Source: Agelaius tricolor
Lineage: Eukaryota > Chordata > Aves > Passeriformes > Icteridae
DNA length: 64,000 nt
Direction: 5' to 3'
Assembly: GCA_023055355.1 (NCBI GenBank)
Contig: JALJCS010000006.1
Coordinates: 32,618,501-32,682,500 of the forward strand
In this document: positions 52,231 through 64,000 of the stretch, piece after piece
How the letters are laid out: every line of letters begins with the position of its first letter
Numbering within the stretch: position 1 is the first letter of the stretch
Notes under the pieces: model-generated
Databases searched by the model: none
The model's input: only the letters and a program-made list of their open reading frames with translations
What the model was told of the DNA's origin: nothing
Position numbers and translations under genes: made by a program

Positions 52231-55200
52231 CATAAGTCCCACTAGCTGGCTAACCTGTAACATTTACTCTGTGTTTCCAATTAGTCTGCTGTATGTTCAT
52301 TCTTACATTACTGACTGATTGTCAGATAGGAATCTGAAGCAGGCCCCAGTAGGGCTTTGCACAAATGCAAGAGACAAAGGCCAAGACAGAAGGAGACTCC
52401 TTGGGCTGCAGCTGTCCCTAAGGAAATGCTTCCAACAGCCTATCCCTGCAATATGAGTGTGATGTAGTGTTGGCCTAATGGACCTACCAACACATGGAGA
52501 CTAAGGTTAACTGCATGGAAATCTTACTCACTGCACAGAAAAGTCTTCCAAAAATATTTTTGGTCATATTAATTTCTCCGGACTCTGAAAGAAACAGTTT
52601 TGTTTATTTTAGTATATCACTGCAGCTTAGCACACAGCTTGACACTGAAATCTTGTAACAGAAAAACACTTTCATTTCTCATTGGCTTTTTTTGCTCCTT
52701 GAGAGTCATACTTTGAAAAGTCAGAGGAAAGACTTCAAGTAGCTGCATTTTTTTTCCTTTCTTTCTTTTTTCTTTTTTTTTTTTAATCTTCTGGGTGGGA
52801 GCCCATGGATAATCCATGAGAATTTGTTGTGATGAAGCTGGTTATGCAGACTGGTAACTTTCCAAATTAGCTGTGAAGCTCTGAGTGCGTGGGTTTAGGA
52901 ACACCATGTGTACCTTTTTTTGTAAAGGTACTATTGAGCGTAAAGCACTTGCATTAATATCCCAGTTTCCTACCCAGGAATAAATCACTTGACATCCTTC
53001 TGCCAGAGCTGCTCATGTGTAAAGTGGAAGTGTCTCTTTATGCCTCCCATACTTGGTGTGCCTTGTGGTGGTGAGATCATCTGTCAAGGACCACCTCTGA
53101 CAATGGATGTGGATTAGCCTTTGCTTGGGGACTGAGGGGACTCAAGAAACAATAATGATGATGATGACCTCCAGGACCTGAACTGAGAAAAATAAAGCTA
53201 TAGATGGGAGTGAGTTTGTCTGTGGTTTTGGCTTGTCTGCTGTTTGTACCATCCTATATTAGCTGGAAATCTCTCCTTGAGAAAGACCTGCTCCCTAAAT
53301 GCAAGGGATGCCACAGATCAGCAATAAGCATATGGATAAGCATGTGAGAAAGAGGCTTTTCCATCCTCCTGACAGCACTCTTCCCGACACAAGCCTCCTA
53401 CCTCCCAAATTCACTACCAAAATTAGCACAGGTAAAAGCATATTTATACTATATTTCTACTTGGAAAATTGTAAATGTCAAAGTTCTTGGGAACTTGAGG
53501 CAGACAGCAATTGACAGCTCAGACCCAGACAAAACTTGCAACTCAACTCAACAAGGCAGGTGGTGCTGGCAGATCACAAGGCCATTTTAGCCCACTGGCT
53601 GCAAGTTTTAGGCTTGCACTGCCTGGAACATTAGGTATCCAAAGCATTTGCACTGGGTTGTAATTGCAAACACATGACCTTTGCTGCTGCTGGATAGGCC
53701 CTGTTGTCACATCTTGTTCTGAGCATTGAATTGGGGCTGAGAGGATCCTGTCAGAGATGGGAAGAGTCAGGCTCTGTTACTGAATACCTTAGTGGACCCA
53801 CTTTCTTAAAATGCACCTAGCCTGATGTCCCTGTGTGGAATGAGAAAAAGTGGAAATATGCTGATTGTAGCAAGTAGAGTATTGCATCAAATAGCATTTA
53901 CAAATAGTGAGCTGAATATTTTCAACGTGAGGGCATGTTTAAAATCACATTCTGTGTATGCTGGACTTTGGATGCATTACTTCCTAAGACTTATCCTGAA
54001 ACTTTGAAATCTTCTCACCACTGTTCAGGGCTGCAAGATAATGTATGAATTATGCAAATGAGGCAGGGAAATGGCTATTCTTAATTACAATTTGGTTTTA
54101 ATGTGGGTTGTTCAGTGTCAGTTCAGGAAGCTCATTAGTCCTCTGCATGGCCTAATGTTCCTGTTCTAAGTGTACTATCCTAAGGCAGGCACCTCACTGC
54201 TAGAAAAGTATCATCACATTGAAGTAGTCCAGTAAAGAAGAAGAAGAACAAAACCAAATACAAAGCCTTTAAGGGTTAAATAATTTCAATCTGCAGAAGG
54301 AATAAAAATCCTGAGTATCCAGTTTAGCTGTGTTAAAAAAGGGATGATGCTACAGACTGATGTGTGTTTGAAAGACATTTATTTGGTTTGTACCTTCTAG
54401 GACCTCCTTCTGTATATATTTCTGTGTATCAGTATAAGAAGGTAGATCAAATGCACTTGTCTAGCTTATAGCACATCACTATTTCATGCTGAGCTCAGTG
54501 ACTCTCTGACCTCCAGAAGAAATTTCTTGCATATATTGCTGAATGTCACAGTTTGGTACTGTAGCCTGTGAGTGTAGGGAAGATGATATAATTCAAAGCA
54601 AGCTGGAAATGATAGAATCTGTTCCTAAAGTAGTATAGTTGGGTGAAAAAATTAACTTAATTTCCACATCTTGCTTAAATTTCATGCAATGTGTATCTAG
54701 CCCATAGGTTTTGCCCTCTTTTGAAAAGTAATACAGAAAAATCATAAAGGATTTTGCCTGTATTTAATAGCTGACATTACAGCAGCTGAAACTAGCAGTG
54801 CAGTAAATCACCCTTAGCCAGGAAAGGGTGATATGTATGGGGTCATATGTACCCTTATAGGAGAAGAAAAAATATTTATATGTTGACAAAGCACATTGTG
54901 TAAGTGTTTGGGTTTTAGAGGCCTGTATTGTAATACTAATAGGCCATGGGGAAATGCTGGCAATGCACTCCCTTGGTGAAAGAACAGGGATTAAGAGTTC
55001 ATTTTGGTGGTTGGCTTGGCTGATGGGTGACAAATTAGCCCCAGTTTTCCCTGGTAAGTACTCTGAAACCCCAGTAGGGTCCTGGAGAAGAGCAGTGTGC
55101 TGGTACACATTTCAGAGGCAAGTGCTCTGAAAGGCCTGAATTTCACTTCTGAAATAATACAAACCAACAAACTCATGAGCCTGTTCCTGGAGCACTTTGC

Positions 55201-55431
55201 ACTCATTGTCTGGCAGTCTGTACAATGGAAGGAATGACCTATGTTTAAATGCTTACTATTTTGATTTTTTAAAAAAATTTGCTATCATAAATGCACATAT
55301 GTACATTCTCCCTCCATTTGTCTAAACATGATGTAAGACCATCCATATTTCTAAGTCAAAGGGCCCCCGATTTCTTATTTTCCCACTGAGATTAAGTATC
55401 TTATATACTCAGTATGTCATAGTAGACACAA

Positions 55432-55463
55432 AGTAAGACTAGAAATTAGTAAGACTAGAAATT
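55432..55463. repeat. CREB5: 16-bp tandem duplication
   Basis: AGTAAGACTAGAAATT occurs twice head to tail with no mismatch, suggesting a recent slippage event within the intron. Confidence 0.9.
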
Positions 55464-58400
55464 GTTTATGTTAATACAGTGCTTAAGGGCCAGAGTACCA
55501 TTGTTGTATGTATTGTAATAACTTCAAGCTGTTACTTTATCAATCAGTTAAGCTGTTGTCAAGGTGATAGCTCAAAACTCTAAATTTCAAAGTCCAAAAT
55601 ATCACCCCACATTCAAAGGTTTCAGTACAATAATTTCTATACTCTAAATATAATATCTGTATCTGTAAAGATGTAAGCATTCTCACACCATAACATTTTT
55701 TCTGGGTGACTCATTCAAGTACTGGAAAGATACACTGTAACTCTGTGTCTGAGTTTTTCTGAGGGTTATTCTGGATTTTCATATGCATTAATTGTATTGG
55801 GTTATTGATCTGTTTTTGGGTTTATTTTTTGGCTTGCAACACCCCTTTTCTCTTAATTAAGTTAACTTTTGCAGTATTCCTATGAAGAAGGCAGATAGTC
55901 TGTCTCTTATTTTATAAGGGAAAAAACATATTCCAGAGGACATTGCTTTCTATGTGGTGACACTTTGTAGTGTGTCACCAAGCTCTCAAAGGAATCACAT
56001 ACGTGGAGTGAGAATTGCAGGGTATCTGGGTCCTCTCCACCATTCTGCCAAAAGAGCAGCTTTCTGTCTCAATTTGGTTCCTAAATCTCTTTAGCAGCAT
56101 GGCCCCAAAAGATTCATGGAGTCCCTCAAAGACATTTTGGTGCCTTGCTCTGCTCTGGCTGAAACAAAGCAGGAGTAAATCAGAGAGCTACCATAAAGGA
56201 TCTGGGCTCAAGTGACATGCTGAAAATTGCACAGGAAGTCTGTGGCAAAGCCTGGGATTGATTCCATATCTCCTTGGTCTCAGCATAGGGCATCCCACAG
56301 ACCATGTGTGTTAAAGATTTATCAGCTGTTGTTCAGTGTTGCTAAAGACAGGAAGAATGCTCTCCTCCTCTCTCCAGATGGGTAGGCTTGCTGGATTTTA
56401 ACTTCTTAACCTTTGTAGGTTTCATGGTAGACATGTGGTGGTTTGTTGGATTTTCTATGATGGCAGCTCCACAGTTGGTGCTTTCTCCCCAGCTTTATGA
56501 GTCCTGTTTTGAGCACGTATCTGTGTCCAGACACTTCACTGCCACACTGGACTGTGTTACAAAAGGGGACACTTTCTGCGTAATGGCACAGGAAAGCTGT
56601 CAGGACAAAACTGTTTGTGACCTTGCAGAAATTCACAAGAACAGGCTTTAATTGAGGCTTGTTGCTTATCGTACAGTGTCTTGTCTTCTGCTGGCAGGCA
56701 GGACTCTCTTATCTTGAATGGACTTTTGAGTGGATTTATAGGTTTGGATCCTCATACTCAAAGAGAAGACCTGAATGTTTTTCCAGCAATAAGTTCCTGT
56801 ATCGTGCAGAAAGGCAATTCTTGAGGGCATAGCATACATTTTTGATTCAGCTAAACCTCCCTAACCATCGTCCTTCCATGTTCTTCTGAATTCCAGCTGA
56901 TGAATCATCCTTCAGAGCTCAGTCAGGATGGTCCACTTTCCTCCTTCTTATTATTGTCTCTGTCCCAAAGAAGCTGAGTCACCCTCTTGCAATGTTTGGA
57001 GGTTTGTTATGTTTTCTGTATTTTGGCTACCCACAACAAAAGGAGGCCTATCTGATTTCATTCTAACATTTTTTTCACAGCAACACAGCAAAATTGTGCC
57101 TTTTGCCTTGGTCTCCCTTGGAATGTTTTTAATGGCACAGCTTCCTTGTTACCAGTTCAGGTTTCAGCAGCATGGACTGGATGGCACATGAAAAAGGGAT
57201 AAACCTTTCCTGTAGTGGCATTTTTATAAGTCTATCTGTTAGGTAAAACCCCTAAATCTTGGCAGTCTCTTTAGAGCATAAGCTCTGCTATTAAACACGA
57301 GCTCTTTGCTCCCCAGAGTGGGCTGCAGTCTCTATGGTTGGGTGGGTAATAAGATACTGCTGATACACTTCAGAGCAAGGTGCACTTTTCCTTTATTTAT
57401 GAAGATAGACATGCTGGTCAAGGGCTTAATCACAGCTGATAAATCATTTTAGAAAGCCTATTAGAACCATATGCTGATCCTTCGTATTAACATGGTGTGT
57501 CTGTTTTGAGTCTAATAAGGCAGAGCCTCTTTCCCCTCTCCCTTCCCCCTGCCTGGTGTGCAAATTATTTATCTGTTTAAGTGATATTGCTTGCCTGGGG
57601 GCATTTCTCTCTACAAGAGGTACTGTTAATAAAGCAAGGTGAACTGAGGAAAGAAGGATTCTTTCTCTCCAGAGAGCGAAGCTGAGTGTTTTTGGTCTCC
57701 TTTGTTGAGAGGGGATTGCAGAGCAATTGTCCGAAAGCTGAGGCAAGGAAATCTGTTGGTTAAACCCTGGGACACCGTGGCAAGGCCTTCACTGCAGCAT
57801 AAGGTTGTCATTTTGGCCCAGGTGGTTACAATCCTGGAGCCCAAGAACCGCCAGGGTTGGGTGTGCTGACATTTCGGTTACCTCACCTTTCCCTCACTCG
57901 GAGAGGGCTGCTGCAGGAACAGATTCCACAGCCATCTAATGAGATCCACATTGGTGAAGTTATCCAGAGCCAAGTCCTATTTATCATTAATTGGTGGGTT
58001 TGCTTGCAGATCTTTCCTATTATTTGCTGATTATACCCCTACACATTTTATTATCTTGCCAAAATTCAAATGCTAATAATTTCTTGATTTATTGTTTATT
58101 TATAACACTGTCTATTGCCTAAATAGATGTAGTTAGAATATTTCAAAACAGCAACAGCTCTTTTGCTGACTGGGTTTCTTTCACATTTTGCACATGGCAG
58201 TCAACTATTTATAAACCTCAATGGGGACTCCTAAACCTTTACAGTTGGGTTCCTCCCACAACTTCAGCCTCTTTTCTCCCTTGCTCCCCAAGGCAAGTCT
58301 TGTTTTTTTGGCATAAAGACAATGATGGTGATTGTTAGGTGGAGAAAATGTCCACAAGCTATGAACTGTGGGTAAGGATTTTAAATTTGTACATAAAGCA

Positions 58401-61400
58401 GGATAAATTGGAAGTTGGAGACATCCAGTAGAGTGAGGGTATCTTCACCATAAAGCGGGAGATCCACATCTGAGTTGCTAGTGTTCTTTAGATTTACAAA
58501 ATCTGAAACTGAAAAACTGAAGACTCATTTGTAAAGTGAGTTTGTGTGCAGTGGTGTGCATGCTGTAGCATGTCCCATTTCCAGCAGTGCACAAATTTGA
58601 CTTTTAAATCTGATGAACTTTAGAGTAAAGAAAGGAATGGTGGAGAGAAGAAAAAAGCCAGAGCAACTGGTCACATGTGATGGCAGTTAATGAACGCCAG
58701 AGTGGGATGTATAGCCTCATACATCTCTGGGGCGGTTTCATTGACTTAAATGGAATTTAAATTTTTAACCTATTACAACTAGGCAAAGATCTGAAGGGAG
58801 AAAAGCCTTGTTCAGAGACCAGAAAAAAACCTACTGTGCTCATGATGTGATGGGAAGTATCTGGGTAGCTGTTGATGTCTTGCTTATGTGTAAAAACAGG
58901 GCCTTTTAAAAATCACACCAGGGAGGTAAAAATTATACATATTGACTGTTTCCTCATTCTGGTTTCTCTCTCACATGCTTCTCTACAAAAGCTGCCAAAC
59001 CCACTATTATTGAATAAATATCAGTATCAATATCAAGCTTTTATTTTCCCTTAAATGTGAGTAAGCTGTGTGTGGCTGGGTCTGGTCCCTGGGAAGGGAA
59101 AAGACATCGGGTTGCCATGTGAATGTACATGTCAAAGTGCAGCTCTGCCAGCCAGTCTGGGGCTGGTTGGGGAGAGACACGGGGAGAATGAACTCAGTGT
59201 TACAAACCGTCTCTTTTGAATTTCTACAACCTATTAGTCACAGCAAGCTGCCCTTATTGATTTTGGTAAGAGAGGTCACTTTTAATCCTCTAAAGTGGAG
59301 AGAGCTACATGCACTCTCCATAGCATGACATTAAAATTGACACAGCTCTGCATCAGTTCTATGAAAAAGCCCTAAACCTAGATGGATTATTGCCTTGCTT
59401 TTCAATGGATACAAGCTGCTAAGCAGACCATGCTAACCTAGATTAGGTGTAAAAGCTTTAAAATGCTTCGTAAGGAATGCACAACCAAAAGAAGCTAGAA
59501 AATATGAGAACATGCTAAAAGAGCTGGCCCTGCAGAAATAGGCCATTAGTTTTCAGATACTTATTTTCTCCATTTTAAAACATTTAAATGTCAACACAAA
59601 AGAGTGGAGATTATCATATAAAAGAACAAACAAAAGCTGACCTTACTCTATGATTATGAAGAAAGCTTTATTCTAGCTGATACCCCTTGCTAGTTTTGTT
59701 TATGTTCTTTAGAGAACTAAATAGTTGAATACAATCAGGACTCTCCGACTCGAATTTTAAGTGTGCCTCAAAATAAACATCGGAGGTGAACTCTCAGCAG
59801 TTTTCTTTTCATCTTTGTTGTCCTTGCTCTGACCCTTTTTTCCTGCCTAATGATCCTCTGTGGCATACTATTATTAAGAGAAATCTTGATAGAAAAACAT
59901 GCTTTATGAGGATAGGAATATCATTATGAGCCTGGAAAAGTTTTTTTTTTCTTTCCTTGGAATTCCAGAAAATGACTAATGCCCCTTTTGATTTTATGCT
60001 CTTTATTTATTTGGAAATTTGTTCTCTGAAGTGTTTTCTGATTTTTTTTTCTGTGAGTCTCAGGAAATATTTACAATGTAGTGTTTAGGGAAACTTGTTG
60101 CCTTGTCATGCAAGCTTGGTGTTCTCCCTTTTCATTAGTTGTAAGTTTGCACCACTATTTCTTACTGAAGCTTAGAAGTTCCCTTTCTAAATAAAAGACA
60201 TCTGCAAAAGAAACAGTGACAAAAACCATTAAGGTACAAGACTGAAGTTTAATGTGTGGAGCCTGTAAGAGGTGCCAGAGCAGCTTTCAGTAAATGTTAA
60301 AAGTCCTCTATGAGAAGGTCTCTGATTAAAGTATGTGTGTGTCTGTGAGGCCAGCATGGCTTCCCCTCCTACATTAAGAGATACTCACTCCTCCTCCCCT
60401 TCCTCCCTCACCTGAGATGTGTGTGTGGGGTGCTGGTATTTCCTCCCTCTTCGTGGACTTAGCCTAGGGAAATTCAAAGCAGGCACAGAAAGGGAGCTGG
60501 CTTTTGGCTTTGTCACTGACACTGAGACATGACACCTAGGAGAAAAGGTGGAAGATGCCCAATCTGCAGATTGTCTAGGCTTCTATCTGGCAGCTTTTTT
60601 TCTTGTCCTAGCCCTACCTTTCCTTTTCCTATCAAGGAAGTCTCTCCTTTGTGTTGGAAGAGTCCTCCCTGATGTCACAGAAGGGAGAGAAAGAAGGAAG
60701 ATGAGAAAGTAGGGGTTCCTAAAGGAGGCAAGAAATAAAAGGAAGAAAAGTACCTTTCTTTTTTACTTATATAAAAGATGTATTCCTACCCCAGATCAGA
60801 CGTGGTGGGGAAAATGGAAACGAAAATTCATGCAGAAGGAGGAAAAGAATATTACTAAGCCATGAAGAAAGCTGAGGGAGGCTATCATGAGGCTGTTCAA
60901 GTGAGAGAGTTAGAGTGAAAAATCAGCACTCATATGAAGCCGACATTAAAAAAGACAGCTCTTTCTTTTTTAAGAAGTGGGATATCAAAATATTCCTGTG
61001 ATGTACTTCTTAGCAGAATTGGGGGAGCAGAGACTGAGGAGTATGAAAAGTAAAATTTGTTTTTCTCCCCACCATGCCCATCCTGTCCCTTCCACCCCCA
61101 ATCCAAGGAAATGGAATTAGTTTCTCAGCTTAATATTGAAATGAGATGTCAAGGGATGTGGCTGCACACAAAAGAGGAGACATGAAGGTGCTAAGTTGAT
61201 GTTGGGTATTAGAAGAGCTTTTCCCTGAAAAAGTGGAAAGGAAAGGCAGTCTGGATGCTCATGTTTCTGCTTTCTTTATAGTCTTTTCTAAGATATTTTT
61301 TCTCTCATCATACTCCTGTCTTATCTCTGAGATCTCTTTGTATGTCCCTTGGGAAGTATACATCTGTGTAAGGCCTGTTCCTGTAATGACAAAGTAACCA

Positions 61401-62273
61401 TTGCTCTTTCCCATTTATGCTATTTTTTTCCCAGTACAGTAAACTCATGCAAATGTAAATGCCAGCATGTATGTTTCAGGAGAATCAGGAAAACTATTAT
61501 GTGTGTTACACCTCTGCACATAAGTTCTTATTTTGTGGATTATTGTGTGGCTGGAATCTTTTTCAGGTGCACCTCTTATATCCAAATTTCTTTTCTTTGC
61601 TTCATCCATCTCAGCCAGTTAAATGTGTATATAACTGATTTTCTGAAATGGGGCCAAAGTCCATGTACTTCAATAGCTCTTAAACATATGGTTAACTTCA
61701 AGCATGTGTGCAGGGGTTTGCTGAAGAGAGATAGTTTGCTGAATCAGGACTTCCCAACACCAAGATTTTAAATTGCAAACAATCCTCTCTTTTAATGTGT
61801 TTTAACTACTGCCTCCCATGGACTAACAAAAGGTAACTATTGTTAGTTGACTCCTGTAGATGAAGAAAGTTGTACTTAAATAAACAGAAATTTAAGGGTA
61901 AACCAAATTTTTCTGACACCCTTCTGTGAGAACTATTTTTTTACTTCTTCCTAATAACTAATTATACAACTTGAAAGGGAATAATTATCATAATTTCATT
62001 TTATGATTCAAAATTTATTTTTCTGGGGTAGATAGAAAAGGTCCACTACTTAAAAAAAAAAGACATTTGTTACAGCTTTTTCTTCCTTTCTTTCTTTTTT
62101 TTTTTTTAGATTTCTGTATTTTTTGACTAAATGCAGTACTGAGATTATAATATATGTATGCCATGATTGACCAAATAAATATCAGCCAGCTATCCAGTCT
62201 TCTGGACATGTAAATCTATGTTACTTATGGAGAAATATTTAAAAAAAAACAACAATGAAAGTGTGTATATATG

Positions 62274-62412
62274 TAAAAAAACCCAAACACTTAAAAGGCT
62301 CAAAACAAATAAAAACAAACAACCCAAAGTCCACCCACAACCAAACCAACCCAACTAAATCCCACCCCACAAAAACCCGAAAGAAATAGGAAAAAACGCA
62401 GCAAAAAACGCA
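62274..62412. repeat. CREB5: A/C-only low-complexity tract
   Basis: About 140 bp consisting almost only of A and C on the + strand (G/T on the other). The minus strand carries several runs of three or four G. It explains the Gly/Val/Trp/Phe-rich open frames on the minus strand, which are not genes. Confidence 0.9.
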
Positions 62413-64000
62413 GTTGCCTTTGTCTTTCACTTACATTCCTGCATGTGAAGGGATAGATGGGATAGGGCTGCCTGCCCTGTGTTGTTGTGGTTTTCCCCAT
62501 CCTGGATCACAGGTAGTGTGGGGTGGAAAGTAGATCCCACAGAGCAAATGCATCTGTTGGAAGGTGCAGGCAAGGAGAAAGAGTCAGTGAGGGAAATGTT
62601 CCTTTCAAAATCGTACTTAATATGCTGTTAGTGATGGAGTGCTCAAATTGCCTTCCTGTTGACAGTTGGGTAAGGAAAAAAAGCATCTTTTGCTATTGCA
62701 GTTGATAGACCTATTACATTGTTTTAAAAGAAAATGTTCTTCCCTTGGTTTTGTGTAAGGTGGTAAGACTTAAAAGAAGTTGGGCTTTCTTCTTCTTTTC
62801 TTCCTACTTTTCAATATTTGTTTCCTCACATTCCATCTTCAAACCAGCTAATCTGTATCCCCTTCTTCTTGAATAGCATTATCCTGACAACAGAGCAGTG
62901 AAAAAAGCAGAGACTGCAGGACTTCTAACAATGCCACAGGGCCCCAGGAATAGGAATGCCCTGAAAAAAATGTGCTTCCATCCAGCTGCCCTTCATATTG
63001 TTGTCTCCCTATCCAATTTACTAGAGAATTTCCCACTGGCTCTTGGCTCATTCCCAAATGAGAATGTAATCTTTTAAAGATTACACTGCATAATGGAGGG
63101 ACAAGGAGCTCTTTATTAACTGGGATGGGGAGTCACTTGCTATTAGGCAAGGGAAGGGGATGGGATGTAGCAGTGTTTTGTGAGCTCTGCTTTCTGCTCC
63201 TTCTTGTCTTGTCAGCAGCAGGATGGCAGGTTAGGAGTGGGAAACCACTGCAGCTGCAATGTAGAAAAAGAAATAATTCAATGTAGCTTATGATTATGGC
63301 AATTACTTTTATAACATGAGGGATTATGCCATAACTATTATATTGCCAACAAGATTAAATTACTAACCTAATACCACAACATGTTTTCCAGGAAAATAAA
63401 AAAATAATTCTGCTTGTTGCAGAGTTGATGCATTCAAAGAGTATTAATGCAGTGTGAAAGAGCTGAGCAACCAAGGAACCTGCAGTGCTGTCTGTACAGA
63501 CATTGTCTGGACTGGACCCCTGTCACTTCCATGAACTCTGCCAGCTAGACACCCTCACCCTTTCTGGGATGTAAAGCAATGTGGTACTCTGGTAATTTTA
63601 AATGCTCCTTCTCCTGTCAAGCAGATAAGCTTCTGGCAGTAATTGTTAGTAAAGAAATAATTAGAAGCTGCAGCTGCAATGGAGAAATTCTTGAAACTTC
63701 ACGAAGAGACCAATTTTGCTCATGTAAACCCACTGAACTGATTGGAAAGCTTAAACTTCAATGTATTTTCATACTGGGCTCTTATTTTTACTACATATTT
63801 TGAAAATATTGCTCAATACAATGAATATCTGTATGTGAAATAATTTTAGATCATCTCTAGTGTGAAGTCATTTTTCTTGAATATGCAAATTGCTGAAATG
63901 CAATATGCATTTTGAGACAATTTTTTTCTGGAATATGCAGTGTGTTTTTCAATGGTTTTTTAAAAGTATTTTTCATCTACATGCATAGCAAGGTCATAAA

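Larger units (their letters stand above)
50684..64000 (+). other. CREB5: CREB5 intron, 5' part (runs off the window)
   Basis: Sequence after the Thr-Pro exon to the window end, at least 13.3 kb without a further recognisable CREB5 exon. It contains an A/G-only tract (52167-52230), a 16-bp tandem duplication (55432-55463), an A/C-only tract (62274-62412) and AT-rich blocks that resemble conserved non-coding DNA (see findings). None of the open frames has a recognisable product. Confidence 0.8.

Noticed and set aside
62239..62500. Minus-strand frames rich in Gly, Val, Trp and Phe
   Set aside because: They come from the A/C-only tract; low-complexity composition, not protein.
1..64000. CRISPR arrays, bacterial operons, tRNA or rRNA genes
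   Set aside because: None seen; no regularly spaced repeats, no clustered long ORFs, and no tRNA-like cloverleaf sequence recognised by eye.

Overview
The window looks like vertebrate, specifically bird, nuclear DNA. It is AT-rich, with very long non-coding stretches and three short exons bounded by GT/AG splice sites. Its interspersed repeats are avian: two 3' ends of CR1 LINEs, an avian ERVL-type LTR, and a class II (ERVK-like) solo LTR with a 6-bp target duplication. I cannot name the species; a songbird is plausible because young ERVK-like LTRs are common there, but this is not shown by the sequence.

The only protein-coding gene I can support is CREB5 (CRE-BPa, an ATF2-family bZIP transcription factor), on the + strand. 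Three consecutive coding exons lie at 38712-38783, 41971-42064 and 50562-50683. Together they encode the N-terminal C2H2 zinc finger and the Thr-Pro (stress-kinase target) part of the transactivation domain, 96 codons in one continuous frame. The introns between them are 3187 and 8497 bp, and the next intron runs off the right edge (at least 13.3 kb). The glutamine/proline/histidine-rich middle and the bZIP domain are not in the window.

The 38.7 kb left of the first recognised exon is read as 5' intron or promoter-side sequence of the same gene. It holds one strong CpG-rich block at about 13795-14115 that ends exactly at a consensus GTGAGT donor, a candidate alternative promoter and first exon. 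An ATG followed directly by GTGAGT at 16437 is a candidate for the missing initiator exon of the longer isoform.

Repeats and low-complexity tracts, left to right: CR1 (1831), GT repeat (9748), A55 (10575), ERVK-like solo LTR (11751-12415), GGAT repeat (14017), ERVL LTR (19577-20162), ATT repeat (20213), a nested duplication (25571), CR1 (28673), a 242-bp pyrimidine tract (31475), T31 (32376), TTTA repeat (39244), a purine tract (52167) and an A/C-only tract (62274). No rRNA, tRNA, CRISPR array or bacterial-type operon was seen. Nearly all other open frames are short, overlap on several frames and look like chance ORFs. I found no convincing novel multi-gene system; the most useful leads are regulatory (the CpG-island promoter, an inverted POU-octamer pair, and possible conserved non-coding blocks).
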